From assembly GCA_934433485.1 (NCBI GenBank), contig CAKRZR010000023.1, forward strand, positions 1 to 22,572: 22,572 nt of DNA, in the 5' to 3' direction. Positions 1 to 7,435 of the stretch are shown here, piece after piece. The stretch is from an uncultured Eubacteriales bacterium (GTDB lineage Bacteria; Bacillota; Clostridia; Oscillospirales; CAG-272). Each line of letters begins with the position of its first letter. The first letter of the stretch is position 1. The position numbers were made by a program, and so were the translations under genes. A model generated the notes under the pieces. That model was not told the DNA's origin and did not search any database. It saw only the letters and a program-made list of their open reading frames with translations.

Positions 1-83
1 AACTTTCTGAGATAGTACATTTCAGATTTGAGAATACCCCAAAATCCCTCCATTGGGCCGTTGTCAATGCATCTGCCGCCTGC
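1..83 (-). pseudogene. IS3-family transposase (OrfB) fragment
   Basis: Read on the minus strand, this stretch encodes residues of the form GGRCIDNGPMEGFWGILKSE followed by MYYLRK. That matches the third catalytic (Glu) block of IS3-family OrfB DDE transposases; the E in the PMEGFW segment is the expected catalytic glutamate. The upstream part of the transposase is missing, because it would lie where nrdD is intact. The fragment continues out of the window to the left. Its reading frame differs from that of nrdD and overlaps the nrdD stop codon (64-66), so the last nrdD codons may themselves be IS-derived. It may be a decayed insertion, a recombination scar or an assembly junction; the sequence cannot separate these. 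Confidence 0.7.
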
Positions 84-2163
84 CGTCAAATTCCCCCATC
101 GTATAGGTCTTTCTGTCCGCGAATTCCTGCCGTTTGCCGTCGTTCCAGTTCTGCACGGGGCGGTAATATCCGGTGATCCGGCTGTAGACCTCCGTGCTTT
201 TGCCGCATTCCGGGCAGACGTACGTTTCACCGCGCAGGTATCCGTGATCCTTGCAGATGGCGTAGGTCGGAGAGAGCGTGTAGTACGGCAGCTCGTAATT
301 CTCCGCGATCTTCCGGACGAGCGACGCCGCCGATCTCCAATCCGGGAGCCGTTCGCCGAGGAATGCGTGGAATACCGTGCCGCTGGTGTAGAGCGTCTGG
401 AGCCGGTCCTGCACGTCGAGGGCGGAGAAGATGTCCTCCGTATAACCGACCGGCAGATGGCTGGAATTCGTGTAATACGGCGTGCCGTTTTCGTTCGCCG
501 TGACGATGTCCGGGAAACGCGCCTTGTCGTGCTTTGCCAGCCTGTACGCGGTGGATTCCGCCGGCGTCGCCTCCAGATTGTACAGATCCCCATACTGCTC
601 CTGATAATCGGACAGGCGGAAGCGCATGTGCTTTAATACCCGGACGGCGAAATCCTGCGTTTCTCTGTGCGTGAGATCGGCGCGGAGCCACCCGGCGTTC
701 AGTCCGGCTTCGTTCATGCCGACCAGTCCGATGGTGGAGAAATGGTTGTCGAAGCTGCCGAGATACCGCTTTGTGTAGGGATACAGCCCCTCCTCCATCA
801 GCTTTTCCACCGTCGTGCGCTTGGTTTTCAGGCTGCGCGCCGCGATGTCCATGATGTGGTCCAGACGCGCGAAGAAGTCGTGCTCGTCCGACGCGAGATA
901 GGCGATGCGCGGCAGATTGATCGTCACCACGCCGACCGAGCCGGTGGATTCGCCGCTGCCGAAAAATCCGCCGCTCTTTTTGCGCAGCTCCCGGAGATCC
1001 AGCCGCAGACGGCAGCACATACTGCGCACATCCGACGGCTCCATGTCCGAATTGATGTAGTTGGAGAAGTACGGCGTGCCGTATTTTGCCGTCATTTCAA
1101 AGAGCAGGCGGTTGTTTTCCGTCTCACTCCAGTCGAAATCCCGCGTGATCGAATAGGTCGGGATGGGATACTGGAAGCCGCGGCCGTTCGCGTCTCCCTC
1201 GATCATGACCTCGATGAACGCCTTGTTGATCATATCCATCTCACGTCCGCAGTCGCCGTAGGTGAAATCCATCGGACGGCCACCGACGATGCACGGCATA
1301 TCGGCAAGATCCGGCGGCACGACCCAATCGAGCGTGATGTTGGAAAAGGGCGCCTGCGTTCCCCAGCGGCTGGGTGTGTTGACGCCGAAGATGAAGCTCT
1401 CGATGCAGTGCTTCACGTCGGTATAATCGAGGTTGTCCGTGCGTACAAACGGGGCGAGATACGTGTCGAAGCTGGAGAACGCCTGCGCACCCGCCCATTC
1501 GTTCTGCATGATGCCGAGAAAATTCACCATTTGATTGCACAGCGTGTTGAGATGCTTCGCCGGCGCGCTGGAGATTTTTCCGGGAACGCCGCCCAGTCCC
1601 TCCTCGATCAGCTGTCGGAGACTCCAGCCGGCGCAGTATCCGGTCAGCATGGAGAGATCGTGCAGATGGAAATCGGCGTTCCGATGGGCGGCGGCAACCT
1701 CCTCGTCGTAGATCTCGCTGAGCCAGTAATTGGCAGTGATCGCGCCGGAATTGGAGAGGATGAGTCCGCCGACGGAGTAGGTAACGGTGGAATTTTCCTT
1801 CACGCGCCAGTCTGCGACCTTCAGATAGCCGTCGACGAGCTTCTTGTAGTCGAGCACCGTCGAGCGGATTTCGCGCAGTTTCTCGCGGTTTTTGCGGTAG
1901 AGGATGTAGGATTTGGCGACCGGCGCGTATCCCGACCGCTGCAGCACGGCTTCCACGCTGTCCTGTATCTCCTCCACGTTGATTCTGTCGTTTTTCACCT
2001 TGGGAGTGGCGTCCGCCGTCACCTGCAGGGTCAGTATATGGATGATGTCGGCGTTGTAGGGCATATGCGTCGCGTCAAACGCTTTTGTGATGGCCGCAGC
2101 GATCCTGGATAGGTCAAAATCCACCAGCCGGCCGTCTCGTTTCACTACCTGATACATTCTCAT
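64..2163 (-). CDS. nrdD: Anaerobic ribonucleoside-triphosphate reductase (class III)
   Basis: Oxygen-sensitive glycyl-radical enzyme that reduces NTPs to dNTPs in the cytoplasm. The 699-aa protein is full length for the family. Residues about 3-95 form an ATP-cone (starting MYQVVKRDGRLVDFD), the allosteric nucleotide-binding domain. The C-terminal zinc site is visible as a Cys-x-x-His followed by CPECG. The glycyl-radical motif RITGYYRPVQNW puts the radical glycine at about residue 665. An AAGGAG ribosome binding site precedes ATG 2163; a second ATG two codons later (2157) is also possible. nrdD lies 25 nt downstream of nrdG and is probably cotranscribed from the NrdR-box promoter. The last residues (after TYTMGEF) do not look like the usual family end and overlap an IS3 fragment, so the C-terminus may have been replaced by a few codons. 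The radical site is unaffected. Confidence 0.96.
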   Translation of the reverse strand: MRMYQVVKRDGRLVDFDLSRIAAAITKAFDATHMPYNADIIHILTLQVTADATPKVKNDRINVEEIQDSVEAVLQRSGYAPVAKSYILYRKNREKLREIRSTVLDYKKLVDGYLKVADWRVKENSTVTYSVGGLILSNSGAITANYWLSEIYDEEVAAAHRNADFHLHDLSMLTGYCAGWSLRQLIEEGLGGVPGKISSAPAKHLNTLCNQMVNFLGIMQNEWAGAQAFSSFDTYLAPFVRTDNLDYTDVKHCIESFIFGVNTPSRWGTQAPFSNITLDWVVPPDLADMPCIVGGRPMDFTYGDCGREMDMINKAFIEVMIEGDANGRGFQYPIPTYSITRDFDWSETENNRLLFEMTAKYGTPYFSNYINSDMEPSDVRSMCCRLRLDLRELRKKSGGFFGSGESTGSVGVVTINLPRIAYLASDEHDFFARLDHIMDIAARSLKTKRTTVEKLMEEGLYPYTKRYLGSFDNHFSTIGLVGMNEAGLNAGWLRADLTHRETQDFAVRVLKHMRFRLSDYQEQYGDLYNLEATPAESTAYRLAKHDKARFPDIVTANENGTPYYTNSSHLPVGYTEDIFSALDVQDRLQTLYTSGTVFHAFLGERLPDWRSAASLVRKIAENYELPYYTLSPTYAICKDHGYLRGETYVCPECGKSTEVYSRITGYYRPVQNWNDGKRQEFADRKTYTMGEFDGRRQMH

Positions 2164-2188
2164 CTCTCTCCTTTATCATATTCCGCTT

Positions 2189-2878
2189 TCAGACACCGCG
2201 GATAGTGGTGTTTGCAATGTAAGGGAGCAGGATCTGCCGAAATTGGTGCAGCAATTCCGCGGACGGCGCCTCCATTCCGCTCACAAGGAGCCTGCCGGAA
2301 TCCACAAACGGCTGCAGAAAGTACCGCTTTGCTCCATGCAGCCATTCGCCGATCTCGCGCATTCCCTCCGCCGTGTGCAGATTGGTGCAGACCGTCGTGC
2401 GGAATTCATACGGCGTGTCCCCGTTCATGAGCAGATGGACGCTGTCCGCCACCGACGCCAACACATCCATGCCGCCGCAGGTCTCCGCATACCGTGCGGG
2501 ACAGTTTTTGATGTCCATGGCGATATAGTCCGCCAGCCCCTCGTGCAGGATCTCGGTCAGCATCCGCGGATTCGTGCCGTTTGTGTCGAGCTTCACCGCA
2601 AAGCCAAGCTCCCGGATCATGGACAAGAGCACGGGCAGCTCCGGATGCACGGTCGCCTCTCCGCCGCTCACACAGACGCCGTCCAGCTTGCCCACGCGTG
2701 AGGACAAAAACGCGAACAGCTCATCCTCCGACAGCGCCGCGTTCGTTCCGTCAGAAACAACCAGAGCCGGATTGTGGCAGTATGGACAGCGCAGGCTGCA
2801 TCCCGCGAGAAAGACCGTGCAGGCGAGCTTTCCCGGATAATCGAGCAGCGTGAGCTTTTGCAGGCCGCCGATGGTCAT
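2189..2878 (-). CDS. nrdG: Anaerobic ribonucleotide reductase activating protein (radical SAM)
   Basis: Radical SAM activase that installs the glycyl radical on NrdD using a [4Fe-4S] cluster and S-adenosylmethionine. The cluster motif CSLRCPYC (Cys27, Cys31, Cys34) lies near the N-terminus, after the opening MTIGGLQKLTLLDYPGKLAC typical of this subgroup. The glycine-rich VCVSGGEATV segment follows. The protein is 229 aa from the ATG at 2878, chosen because GGAGGTGAAGCC sits just upstream; an upstream in-frame ATG (2911) falls inside the promoter and is rejected. It is the first gene of nrdG-nrdD, an order opposite to the common nrdD-nrdG. Assignment to NrdG rather than a pyruvate formate-lyase activase rests on the adjacent nrdD. 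Confidence 0.93.
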   Translation of the reverse strand: MTIGGLQKLTLLDYPGKLACTVFLAGCSLRCPYCHNPALVVSDGTNAALSEDELFAFLSSRVGKLDGVCVSGGEATVHPELPVLLSMIRELGFAVKLDTNGTNPRMLTEILHEGLADYIAMDIKNCPARYAETCGGMDVLASVADSVHLLMNGDTPYEFRTTVCTNLHTAEGMREIGEWLHGAKRYFLQPFVDSGRLLVSGMEAPSAELLHQFRQILLPYIANTTIRGV

Positions 2879-2901
2879 TGGCTTCACCTCCCTATAAAAA
2901 C

Positions 2902-2930
2902 AGTATACCATAAAGAAAAACGCTTGTCAA
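2902..2930 (-). promoter_or_regulatory. Promoter of nrdG-nrdD
   Basis: On the minus strand a perfect -35 TTGACA (2925-2930) and -10 TATACT (2902-2907) are separated by exactly 17 bp. The predicted start of transcription is about 15 nt upstream of the nrdG ribosome binding site. Two NrdR-type boxes lie directly upstream. Confidence 0.8.
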
Positions 2931-2938
2931 TTCCGGGC

Positions 2939-2954
2939 GCACAAAATATTGTGT
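2939..2954 (-). promoter_or_regulatory. NrdR box, promoter-proximal
   Basis: Minus-strand ACACAATATTTTGTGC fits the known NrdR box (acaCwAtATaTwGtgt) at nearly every position. It lies just upstream of the nrdG -35 element. NrdR is the nucleotide-sensing repressor of ribonucleotide reductase genes. The pairing with a second box three helical turns away and the location before nrdG-nrdD support the call. Confidence 0.78.
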
Positions 2955-2969
2955 ATGCAGAATAAGGAA

Positions 2970-2985
2970 ATACTATATATAGTAT
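2970..2985 (-). promoter_or_regulatory. NrdR box, promoter-distal
   Basis: ATACTATATATAGTAT is a perfect 16-bp palindrome carrying the CTATATATAG core of the NrdR consensus. Its centre is 31 bp from the centre of the other box, the spacing expected for cooperative NrdR binding on one DNA face. Both boxes are upstream of the best -35 box rather than overlapping it, so a second, weaker promoter may lie further upstream. Confidence 0.72.
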
Positions 2986-3112
2986 ACAAATGCGCGCTGT
3001 ACCCAAGACATGAGCGGGTGTGGAGAAGTGCGGGCACAGAGAGAGAGGGGGGCTGGGCGCGTCTCTCCCGGTGTTCGCGGCGTTTTCCTGAGGACGCGCT
3101 GAATGAGCCAGC

Positions 3113-3143
3113 GTATCCGGAGGGTTGCGCCCTCTCAGGATAC
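3113..3143. other. Hairpin downstream of the kinase gene
   Basis: GTATCC and GGATAC arms enclose a second GAGGG/CCCTC stem, giving an imperfect two-part hairpin 35 bp beyond the kinase stop codon. There is no T-run on either strand, so it is not a standard intrinsic terminator. It may still limit transcription running toward nrdG. The rest of 2986-3177 shows nothing recognisable. Confidence 0.35.
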
Positions 3144-3177
3144 ATCACGTTTGGGCACGGCAGCCGCCCGTTCGAGC

Positions 3178-4344
3178 CTATTTCTGCTGTGCCGGCAGCC
3201 GCACCGCGAAGGTCGTTCCCCTGTCGGAGCTGTCCTCGACCCATACCTCGCCGCCGTGCAGAGCCGCGATTTCCCACACCAGCGACAGTCCGAGTCCGGC
3301 GCCGCCGTATTCTCTGCTGCGAGATTTGTCCACACGGAAAAACGGCTGGAAAATGCTGCGCCTGTATTCCTCCGGGATACCGCAGCCCGTGTCCGATATA
3401 CGGATGAGAATGTTGTCTTCTGTATTGGATACGGAAACACGCACCCTGCCGCCCGCACGGTTGTATTTCACGGCGTTTTCCGTTAGATTGAAGAGAAGTC
3501 GATAGAGAAGCGTATCGCTTCCGGTCACGATCACGTCTCCCTCGTGCGTCAGCGTGATCCCGTTCTGCTCCGCCAAAGGCTCCAGATCGGTGAATATTTC
3601 CTCGATCATAGGTCCAAGCTCGATACAGTCGTCCCGCGCCGCCGTTTGCAGACCGCTCATCTCAAGTAAGGTTTTGGTCATCTGCGTCAGCCGCTCGATC
3701 TGCTCCCGCAAAAGCGCGAGAAATTCCACGGTCTCCGGCAGGACCTCCGGATGCTCGTCGGCAAAAAGCTCGATCTGCGCCTGCATGAGTGCCAGGGGCG
3801 TCCTCAGCTCATGCGCGGCGTTTCCGGTGAACTGCTTCTGTGCCGCAAACGCGTGATCCAGTCTCTCGAGCATATCGTTGAACGACCGGCTCAGCTGTCG
3901 GAATTCGGGCAGTCCGTCGTCCCGGATCCGCATATCTCCCAAATTGTTCATCTGTACCTTTTCCACCTGTGACGCGAAATTGTGCAGCGGCTTCAGGGCG
4001 TGTCCGCTGACAAAATACGCCAAAATGCCGCCGAGCAATGTTACCGCCGCCGTGATATACCAGTTGGTCGTGCAGAAATCCTCCTGCGCGCCGTGGACGA
4101 CGATGGTCAGCTCATCGCCCATTCCCGCAAGCGACGGATCAAAGCTGGCAACCTCTTCGCCGTCCGCGGTATCATATTCCACCACAACGTCGTCCGTGCT
4201 GCCGTATTCGGAGACGTAGCTGCCGATGGAATCCATGTAGTGCATGCCGGAATAGCAAAGAAGCAGATGCATGGAGACGCAGGTCACGCCGATGAGCAGC
4301 ACCGTCATGAGCGTGATGCGCCACTGCAGGGACAGCTTGCTCAT
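3178..4344 (-). CDS. Two-component sensor histidine kinase
   Basis: Membrane sensor kinase of 388 aa. One membrane segment lies at about residues 9-30 and a second at about 95-115. The roughly 60-residue extracytoplasmic loop between them is acidic (many Asp/Glu). A HAMP linker follows the second segment. The HisKA box FTGNAAHELRTPL places the phospho-accepting histidine at 178. ATPase motifs are all present: N box NLTENAVKYN (about 286-295), G1 DTGCGIP, F box FQPFFRVDK and G2 GGAGLGLSL. The ATG at 4344 overlaps the response regulator stop as ATGA, so the pair is translationally coupled. The arrangement resembles small OmpR-type systems next to efflux or envelope-stress genes. The signal sensed cannot be told from sequence. 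Confidence 0.93.
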   Translation of the reverse strand: MSKLSLQWRITLMTVLLIGVTCVSMHLLLCYSGMHYMDSIGSYVSEYGSTDDVVVEYDTADGEEVASFDPSLAGMGDELTIVVHGAQEDFCTTNWYITAAVTLLGGILAYFVSGHALKPLHNFASQVEKVQMNNLGDMRIRDDGLPEFRQLSRSFNDMLERLDHAFAAQKQFTGNAAHELRTPLALMQAQIELFADEHPEVLPETVEFLALLREQIERLTQMTKTLLEMSGLQTAARDDCIELGPMIEEIFTDLEPLAEQNGITLTHEGDVIVTGSDTLLYRLLFNLTENAVKYNRAGGRVRVSVSNTEDNILIRISDTGCGIPEEYRRSIFQPFFRVDKSRSREYGGAGLGLSLVWEIAALHGGEVWVEDSSDRGTTFAVRLPAQQK

Positions 4345-5018
4345 GAGGCACTCTCCTCCATTACATATCCCTCGCCAATGCGGTTGCGGATGGGATCGTA
4401 TCCGAGAGCGGCGCGCAGCTTTTTCCGCAGCGACGAGATATGTACGCGGATCGAATTGCTGAAATTGTCCACGCTGTTGTCCCAGACATGGTCGATCAAC
4501 TCCTCCTGACTGACCGGACGGCCCTTGTGCAGCATGAGGTGTTCCAGAATCCCGGTTTCCTTGCGGGTCAGGGTGAGCGTCTGTCCGCCTGCCGATGCGG
4601 TGCGTGCCTTTGTATCAAAGGTAAGCGCGCCGCAGGTGAGGATCACGTCGTTCTGGGTGAATTGTCTGCGCGTCAGGCTTCGGATGCGCGCCTCCAGCTC
4701 CGCAAGATGGAACGGCTTGGCGAGATAATCGTTTGCACCCGCGTCCAATCCCTCCACCTTATCTGTGACCTCACTGCGCGCCGACAGGATCAGCACCCGC
4801 GTTTCCTGATCGGTCTGCCGCAGCGTCCGAAGCACCGTCATACCGTCCGTTCCCGGGAGATTTAAGTCTAAAAGGATCAGATCATACCGCTCCACACCGA
4901 TCAGCTCGATCGCCGTTTTTCCGTCATAACAGGGATCCACGCTGTATGCCAGCCGCCGCAGACTGCGCACGATAGTCTCACACAGCGCGCGTTCATCCTC
5001 CACTACCAAAATATGCAT
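4341..5018 (-). CDS. OmpR/PhoB-family response regulator
   Basis: Cytoplasmic transcription factor of 225 aa activated by the adjacent kinase. The receiver domain (about 1-115) has acidic residues E7/D8, phospho-acceptor Asp51 in LILLDLNLPG, Ser/Thr-type switch residue in LILSARS and conserved Lys101 in YLAKPF. The C-terminal winged-helix domain (about 130-220) carries the SVDNFSNSIRVHISSLRKKL recognition segment typical of the family. The ATG at 5018 is preceded by AAAGGAACG. The gene heads the regulator-kinase pair. Its predicted transcript begins near 5145 and runs through an 80-bp hairpin repeat, which therefore forms most of the 5' leader. Confidence 0.93.
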   Translation of the reverse strand: MHILVVEDERALCETIVRSLRRLAYSVDPCYDGKTAIELIGVERYDLILLDLNLPGTDGMTVLRTLRQTDQETRVLILSARSEVTDKVEGLDAGANDYLAKPFHLAELEARIRSLTRRQFTQNDVILTCGALTFDTKARTASAGGQTLTLTRKETGILEHLMLHKGRPVSQEELIDHVWDNSVDNFSNSIRVHISSLRKKLRAALGYDPIRNRIGEGYVMEESAS

Positions 5019-5040
5019 CGTTTCGTTCCTTTCTAAAAAA

Positions 5041-5120
5041 CCTCTGAATCAATCGGATTTTTGCGATAAAAGGCTAAAATATAAGGGCTTTTATTGCAAA
5101 AAATAACCTTAAATCAGAGG
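5041..5120 (-). repeat. MITE-like hairpin repeat, copy 1
   Basis: An 80-bp element whose ends CCTCTGA and TCAGAGG begin an imperfect inverted repeat of about 33 bp per arm, with matched GATTTTTGCGATAAAAG-like inner segments around a short A/T-rich centre. Its reverse complement matches copy 2 (7318-7394) with only about four differences (three substitutions and one single-base indel, counted by eye). It lies in the predicted 5' leader of the regulator-kinase mRNA. It has no coding capacity. Confidence 0.8.
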
Positions 5121-5148
5121 CTTCCTAATTGTTTTGCTCTGACACCAT

Positions 5149-5226
5149 CATTATACCACGGTTCGGATAAGTTTTCTGTTAAATTTTCAATCTTAACGAA
5201 GATTTTACTACCTCCGTGGTATAATG
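5149..5226. promoter_or_regulatory. Divergent promoters in a 13-bp inverted repeat
   Basis: CATTATACCACGG (5149-5161) and its exact reverse complement CCGTGGTATAATG (5214-5226) face away from each other. Each contains an extended -10 (TGGTATAAT): one drives the two-component genes to the left, the other the CXXC/Fe-S/redoxin genes to the right. Neither has a good -35. The repeat extends beyond the -10 (CCG), so it may also be the binding site of a shared regulator, perhaps the response regulator encoded here. Confidence 0.55.
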
Positions 5227-5257
5227 GTATCACAAACAAAGAAAGAGGTGACTTACA

Positions 5258-5404
5258 TTGCAATCCATCAGGAAAAGCGCAGTACAGCTTGTGCTGATCG
5301 CGGGCGGCATCGGTATGCTGATCTTTGGTGCATGGCGCGGGGAAGCGGACACCGTGCTCGGCAAGGCAATTCGTTTATGTCTGGAGTGTGTCGGCATTGG
5401 ATAA
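5258..5404 (+). CDS. CD1871A-like CXXC membrane peptide
   Basis: A 48-residue protein starting at TTG 5258, eight bases after the ribosome binding site GAGGTG. It has a basic N-terminus (MQSIRKS), one membrane segment (about residues 9-24), the segment FGAWRGEADTVLGKAI and the C-terminal CLECVGIG with a CXXC pair at Cys41/Cys44. This fits my memory of the small CD1871A family of CXXC-containing proteins of Clostridia. The gene overlaps the start of the Fe-S protein by eight bases, so the two are probably coupled. The CXXC could be a thiol relay or a metal ligand at the membrane surface. The short length and TTG start make it easy to overlook. Confidence 0.8.
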   Translation: MQSIRKSAVQLVLIAGGIGMLIFGAWRGEADTVLGKAIRLCLECVGIG

Positions 5405-6377
5405 GAAGCATCGCGGCGTGTCGTTCATCCTGTCTCGCTTCCGCGGCCTTATCCAGGCAGGCGCGACACTGCTCACAAACATCCATCTGCCGAACTTTAT
5501 CAAGGGAGGCCTATATCAGGGAAAGGGAAAATACGTCTGCGTGCCGGGGCTGAACTGCTATTCCTGTCCGGCGGCATCGGGCGCGTGTCCCATCGGCGCG
5601 TTCCAGGCGGTGGTCGGATCGTCGAAATTCCGGTTTTCCTACTACATCACCGGATTTCTCATCCTGCTCGGCGTGCTGCTCGGCCGGTTTATCTGCGGAT
5701 TCCTATGTCCGTTCGGCTGGCTGCAGGAGCTGCTCCACAAGATCCCGACGAAAAAGCTCTCCACCAAAAAGCTGAAGCCCCTGACCTATGTCAAATACGC
5801 TGTGCTGGTTGTGATGGTATTTCTGCTGCCGATGCTCATGAAGGGCGATATCGGCATCGGAGACCCGTATTTCTGTAAGTACCTCTGTCCGCAGGGCGTT
5901 TTGGAGGGCGCGATCCCGCTGTCCATTGCCAATTCCGGCATTCGCGCGGCGTTAGGTTCTCTCTTCAACTGGAAGCTCGGCGTGCTGATCACCGTGGTCG
6001 TGCTGAGCGTGCTGTTCTATCGTCCGTTCTGTAAATGGATCTGCCCGCTCGGCGCCTTTTACGCACTGTTGAACCGTGTGTCCCTGTTCCAGATGAAGGT
6101 GGACAAGGACAAGTGCGTATCCTGCGGGAAATGTGCCAGAGCCTGCAAAATGGACGTGGATGTAACGAAATTCCCAAACCACACCGAATGCATCCGCTGC
6201 GGCATGTGCGTGAAAGCCTGTCCCACCGGTGCGGTGCGCTTCCGTTACGGCTTTGGTGACGGCAGCAAGCTCGTAGAAAAACCGAAGGTCGTCTTATCCG
6301 AAGCAAACGCGGATGAGAGCGTATCCGAAAACACAGTCAATGAAAACCATAATGACAACACAAAAGAGGAGAAATGA
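5397..6377 (+). CDS. Membrane 4Fe-4S protein (NapH/NosR-like)
   Basis: Polytopic membrane protein of 326 aa from TTG 5397, chosen because it overlaps the previous stop and has GGAG ten bases upstream. An N-terminal cysteine group (Cys48, 54, 57, 64; CVPGLNCYSCP) precedes membrane helices at about 82-103, 132-148 and 193-208. Two CxxxCP-type motifs of the NapH/NosR group are present (FICGFLCPFGW and PFCKWICPLGA), plus a third CKYLCPQG. The C-terminus (about 240-280) is a two-cluster ferredoxin domain: CVSCGKCARACKMD and CIRCGMCVKACPTGA. Known relatives move electrons between membrane or cytoplasmic donors and extracytoplasmic partners. With the CXXC peptide and the redoxin lipoprotein, it probably supplies reducing power across the membrane. 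Substrate and donor are inferred, not shown. Confidence 0.9.
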   Translation: MDKKHRGVSFILSRFRGLIQAGATLLTNIHLPNFIKGGLYQGKGKYVCVPGLNCYSCPAASGACPIGAFQAVVGSSKFRFSYYITGFLILLGVLLGRFICGFLCPFGWLQELLHKIPTKKLSTKKLKPLTYVKYAVLVVMVFLLPMLMKGDIGIGDPYFCKYLCPQGVLEGAIPLSIANSGIRAALGSLFNWKLGVLITVVVLSVLFYRPFCKWICPLGAFYALLNRVSLFQMKVDKDKCVSCGKCARACKMDVDVTKFPNHTECIRCGMCVKACPTGAVRFRYGFGDGSKLVEKPKVVLSEANADESVSENTVNENHNDNTKEEK

Positions 6378-6379
6378 TC

Positions 6380-7312
6380 ATGAAAACCACCAAAAAAATC
6401 GCCGCCATTCTCGCCGCCCTGCTGCTGCTTCTGTCCATGGCGTCGTGTGAAACGAAGGATAAGGACAGCATGAACGGCACCAACATAATGGAGGGCGAGC
6501 CGAAGGACGCCAAGGAAGCGTCTGAAATGTTCAACGCGCTGATGGAGCAGGAAAACGCGATCCTGTCGGAGAATACCGAGCTTTGGGAAACGGTCTTTAT
6601 GTCGGCGGATAAGAACGCGGCCATGCTTGAGGACGGCAAAAACTATGGCGATTTCCTGCTCGCGGCGGTAGAAAACGCGAAGGAAAAGCTCTCCGACGAC
6701 GACTACGCGAAGATGAAGGAAGCGGCAGAGAAGATCCGCGCCATTGAGACAAGGCTGACGGAGATCGAAAATATGTATCCGAACGCGGGCTCTCCCTCTG
6801 GCGACGGGTCGATGAGCATGCCGGCGGACAACGCCAACGCGACGAAATTCCCGTCCTTCAAGGGTAAGGATCTGGACGGCAACGATGTGACCAGCGACGA
6901 CATTTTCGGCGGCAACGCGGTCACTGTAGTGAACTTCTGGTTCTCGACCTGCGGACCGTGCGTCGGCGAGCTTTCGGATCTGGATGCGATCAATAAGGAT
7001 CTGGCGGACAAGGGCGGCGAGCTCATCGGCATCAACGCCTTCACGCTGGACGGCGACACAAAATCGATCGCCGAGGCAAAGGAGATCCTTACAAAGAACG
7101 GCGCCGCATACCGCAACGTGTATTTTGACTCGAACAGCGACGCGGGCACATTCACCGCGGGCGTATATGCGTACCCCACGACTTATGTGGTGGATAGAAA
7201 CGGCAATATCGTCGGCGATCCCATCGTCGGCGCGGTCACGAGCGACAATCAAATGGAGGAGCTGCAGAAACAGATCGACACAGCCATTGCGAATGACACT
7301 ATGAAGGGTTAA
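6380..7312 (+). CDS. TlpA-like thioredoxin-fold lipoprotein
   Basis: Exported thiol-disulfide protein of 310 aa. The signal peptide MKTTKKIAAILAALLLLLSM ends in a lipobox-like SMASC (lipidated Cys23). Residues about 40-135 form a charged helical region of unknown function, followed by a Gly/Ser/Met linker. The thioredoxin/redoxin domain (about 155-310) has the active site FWFSTCGPC (Cys191/Cys194) and the cis-proline segment YAYPTTYVV. The ATG at 6380 fits the AGAGGAG site better than ATG 6374, which overlaps the Fe-S gene stop as ATGA. Role inferred: membrane-anchored reductase accepting electrons from the preceding membrane Fe-S protein and reducing envelope proteins such as the downstream MsrAB. 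A hairpin repeat begins five bases after the stop codon. Confidence 0.9.
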   Translation: MKTTKKIAAILAALLLLLSMASCETKDKDSMNGTNIMEGEPKDAKEASEMFNALMEQENAILSENTELWETVFMSADKNAAMLEDGKNYGDFLLAAVENAKEKLSDDDYAKMKEAAEKIRAIETRLTEIENMYPNAGSPSGDGSMSMPADNANATKFPSFKGKDLDGNDVTSDDIFGGNAVTVVNFWFSTCGPCVGELSDLDAINKDLADKGGELIGINAFTLDGDTKSIAEAKEILTKNGAAYRNVYFDSNSDAGTFTAGVYAYPTTYVVDRNGNIVGDPIVGAVTSDNQMEELQKQIDTAIANDTMKG

Positions 7313-7317
7313 GGAAA

Positions 7318-7394
7318 CTCTGATTTAAGGTTATTTTTGCGGTAAAAGCCCTTATATTTCAGCCTTTTATCGCAAAAATCCGATTGATTCAGAG
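7318..7394 (+). repeat. MITE-like hairpin repeat, copy 2
   Basis: A 77-bp imperfect palindrome, inverted relative to copy 1 (5041-5120) and almost identical to it. Arms run from CTCTGATTTAAGG to GATTGATTCAGAG. The flanks TTAAGGA and TCCTTAA extend the inverted repeat. It lies between the redoxin and msrAB genes, so an RNA crossing it would form a long hairpin that could separate expression of the two. Confidence 0.8.
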
Positions 7395-7435
7395 CATCCT
7401 TAAAAAATGCGGCGCCTCCGCGAAAGGAGGAGCAT

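Noticed and set aside
667..2112. Long open frame (481 codons) on the plus strand opposite nrdD
   Set aside because: It is a codon-bias shadow of a clear nrdD, with Arg/His/Val-rich translation, no ribosome binding site and no family features.
3113..3143. Intrinsic terminator after the kinase gene
   Set aside because: The stem is good but neither strand has a T-run, so it is listed only as a hairpin.
6245..7252. 335-codon open frame on the minus strand opposite the redoxin gene
   Set aside because: The plus-strand redoxin has signal peptide, active site and ribosome binding site; the antisense translation is low-complexity Arg/Val/His.
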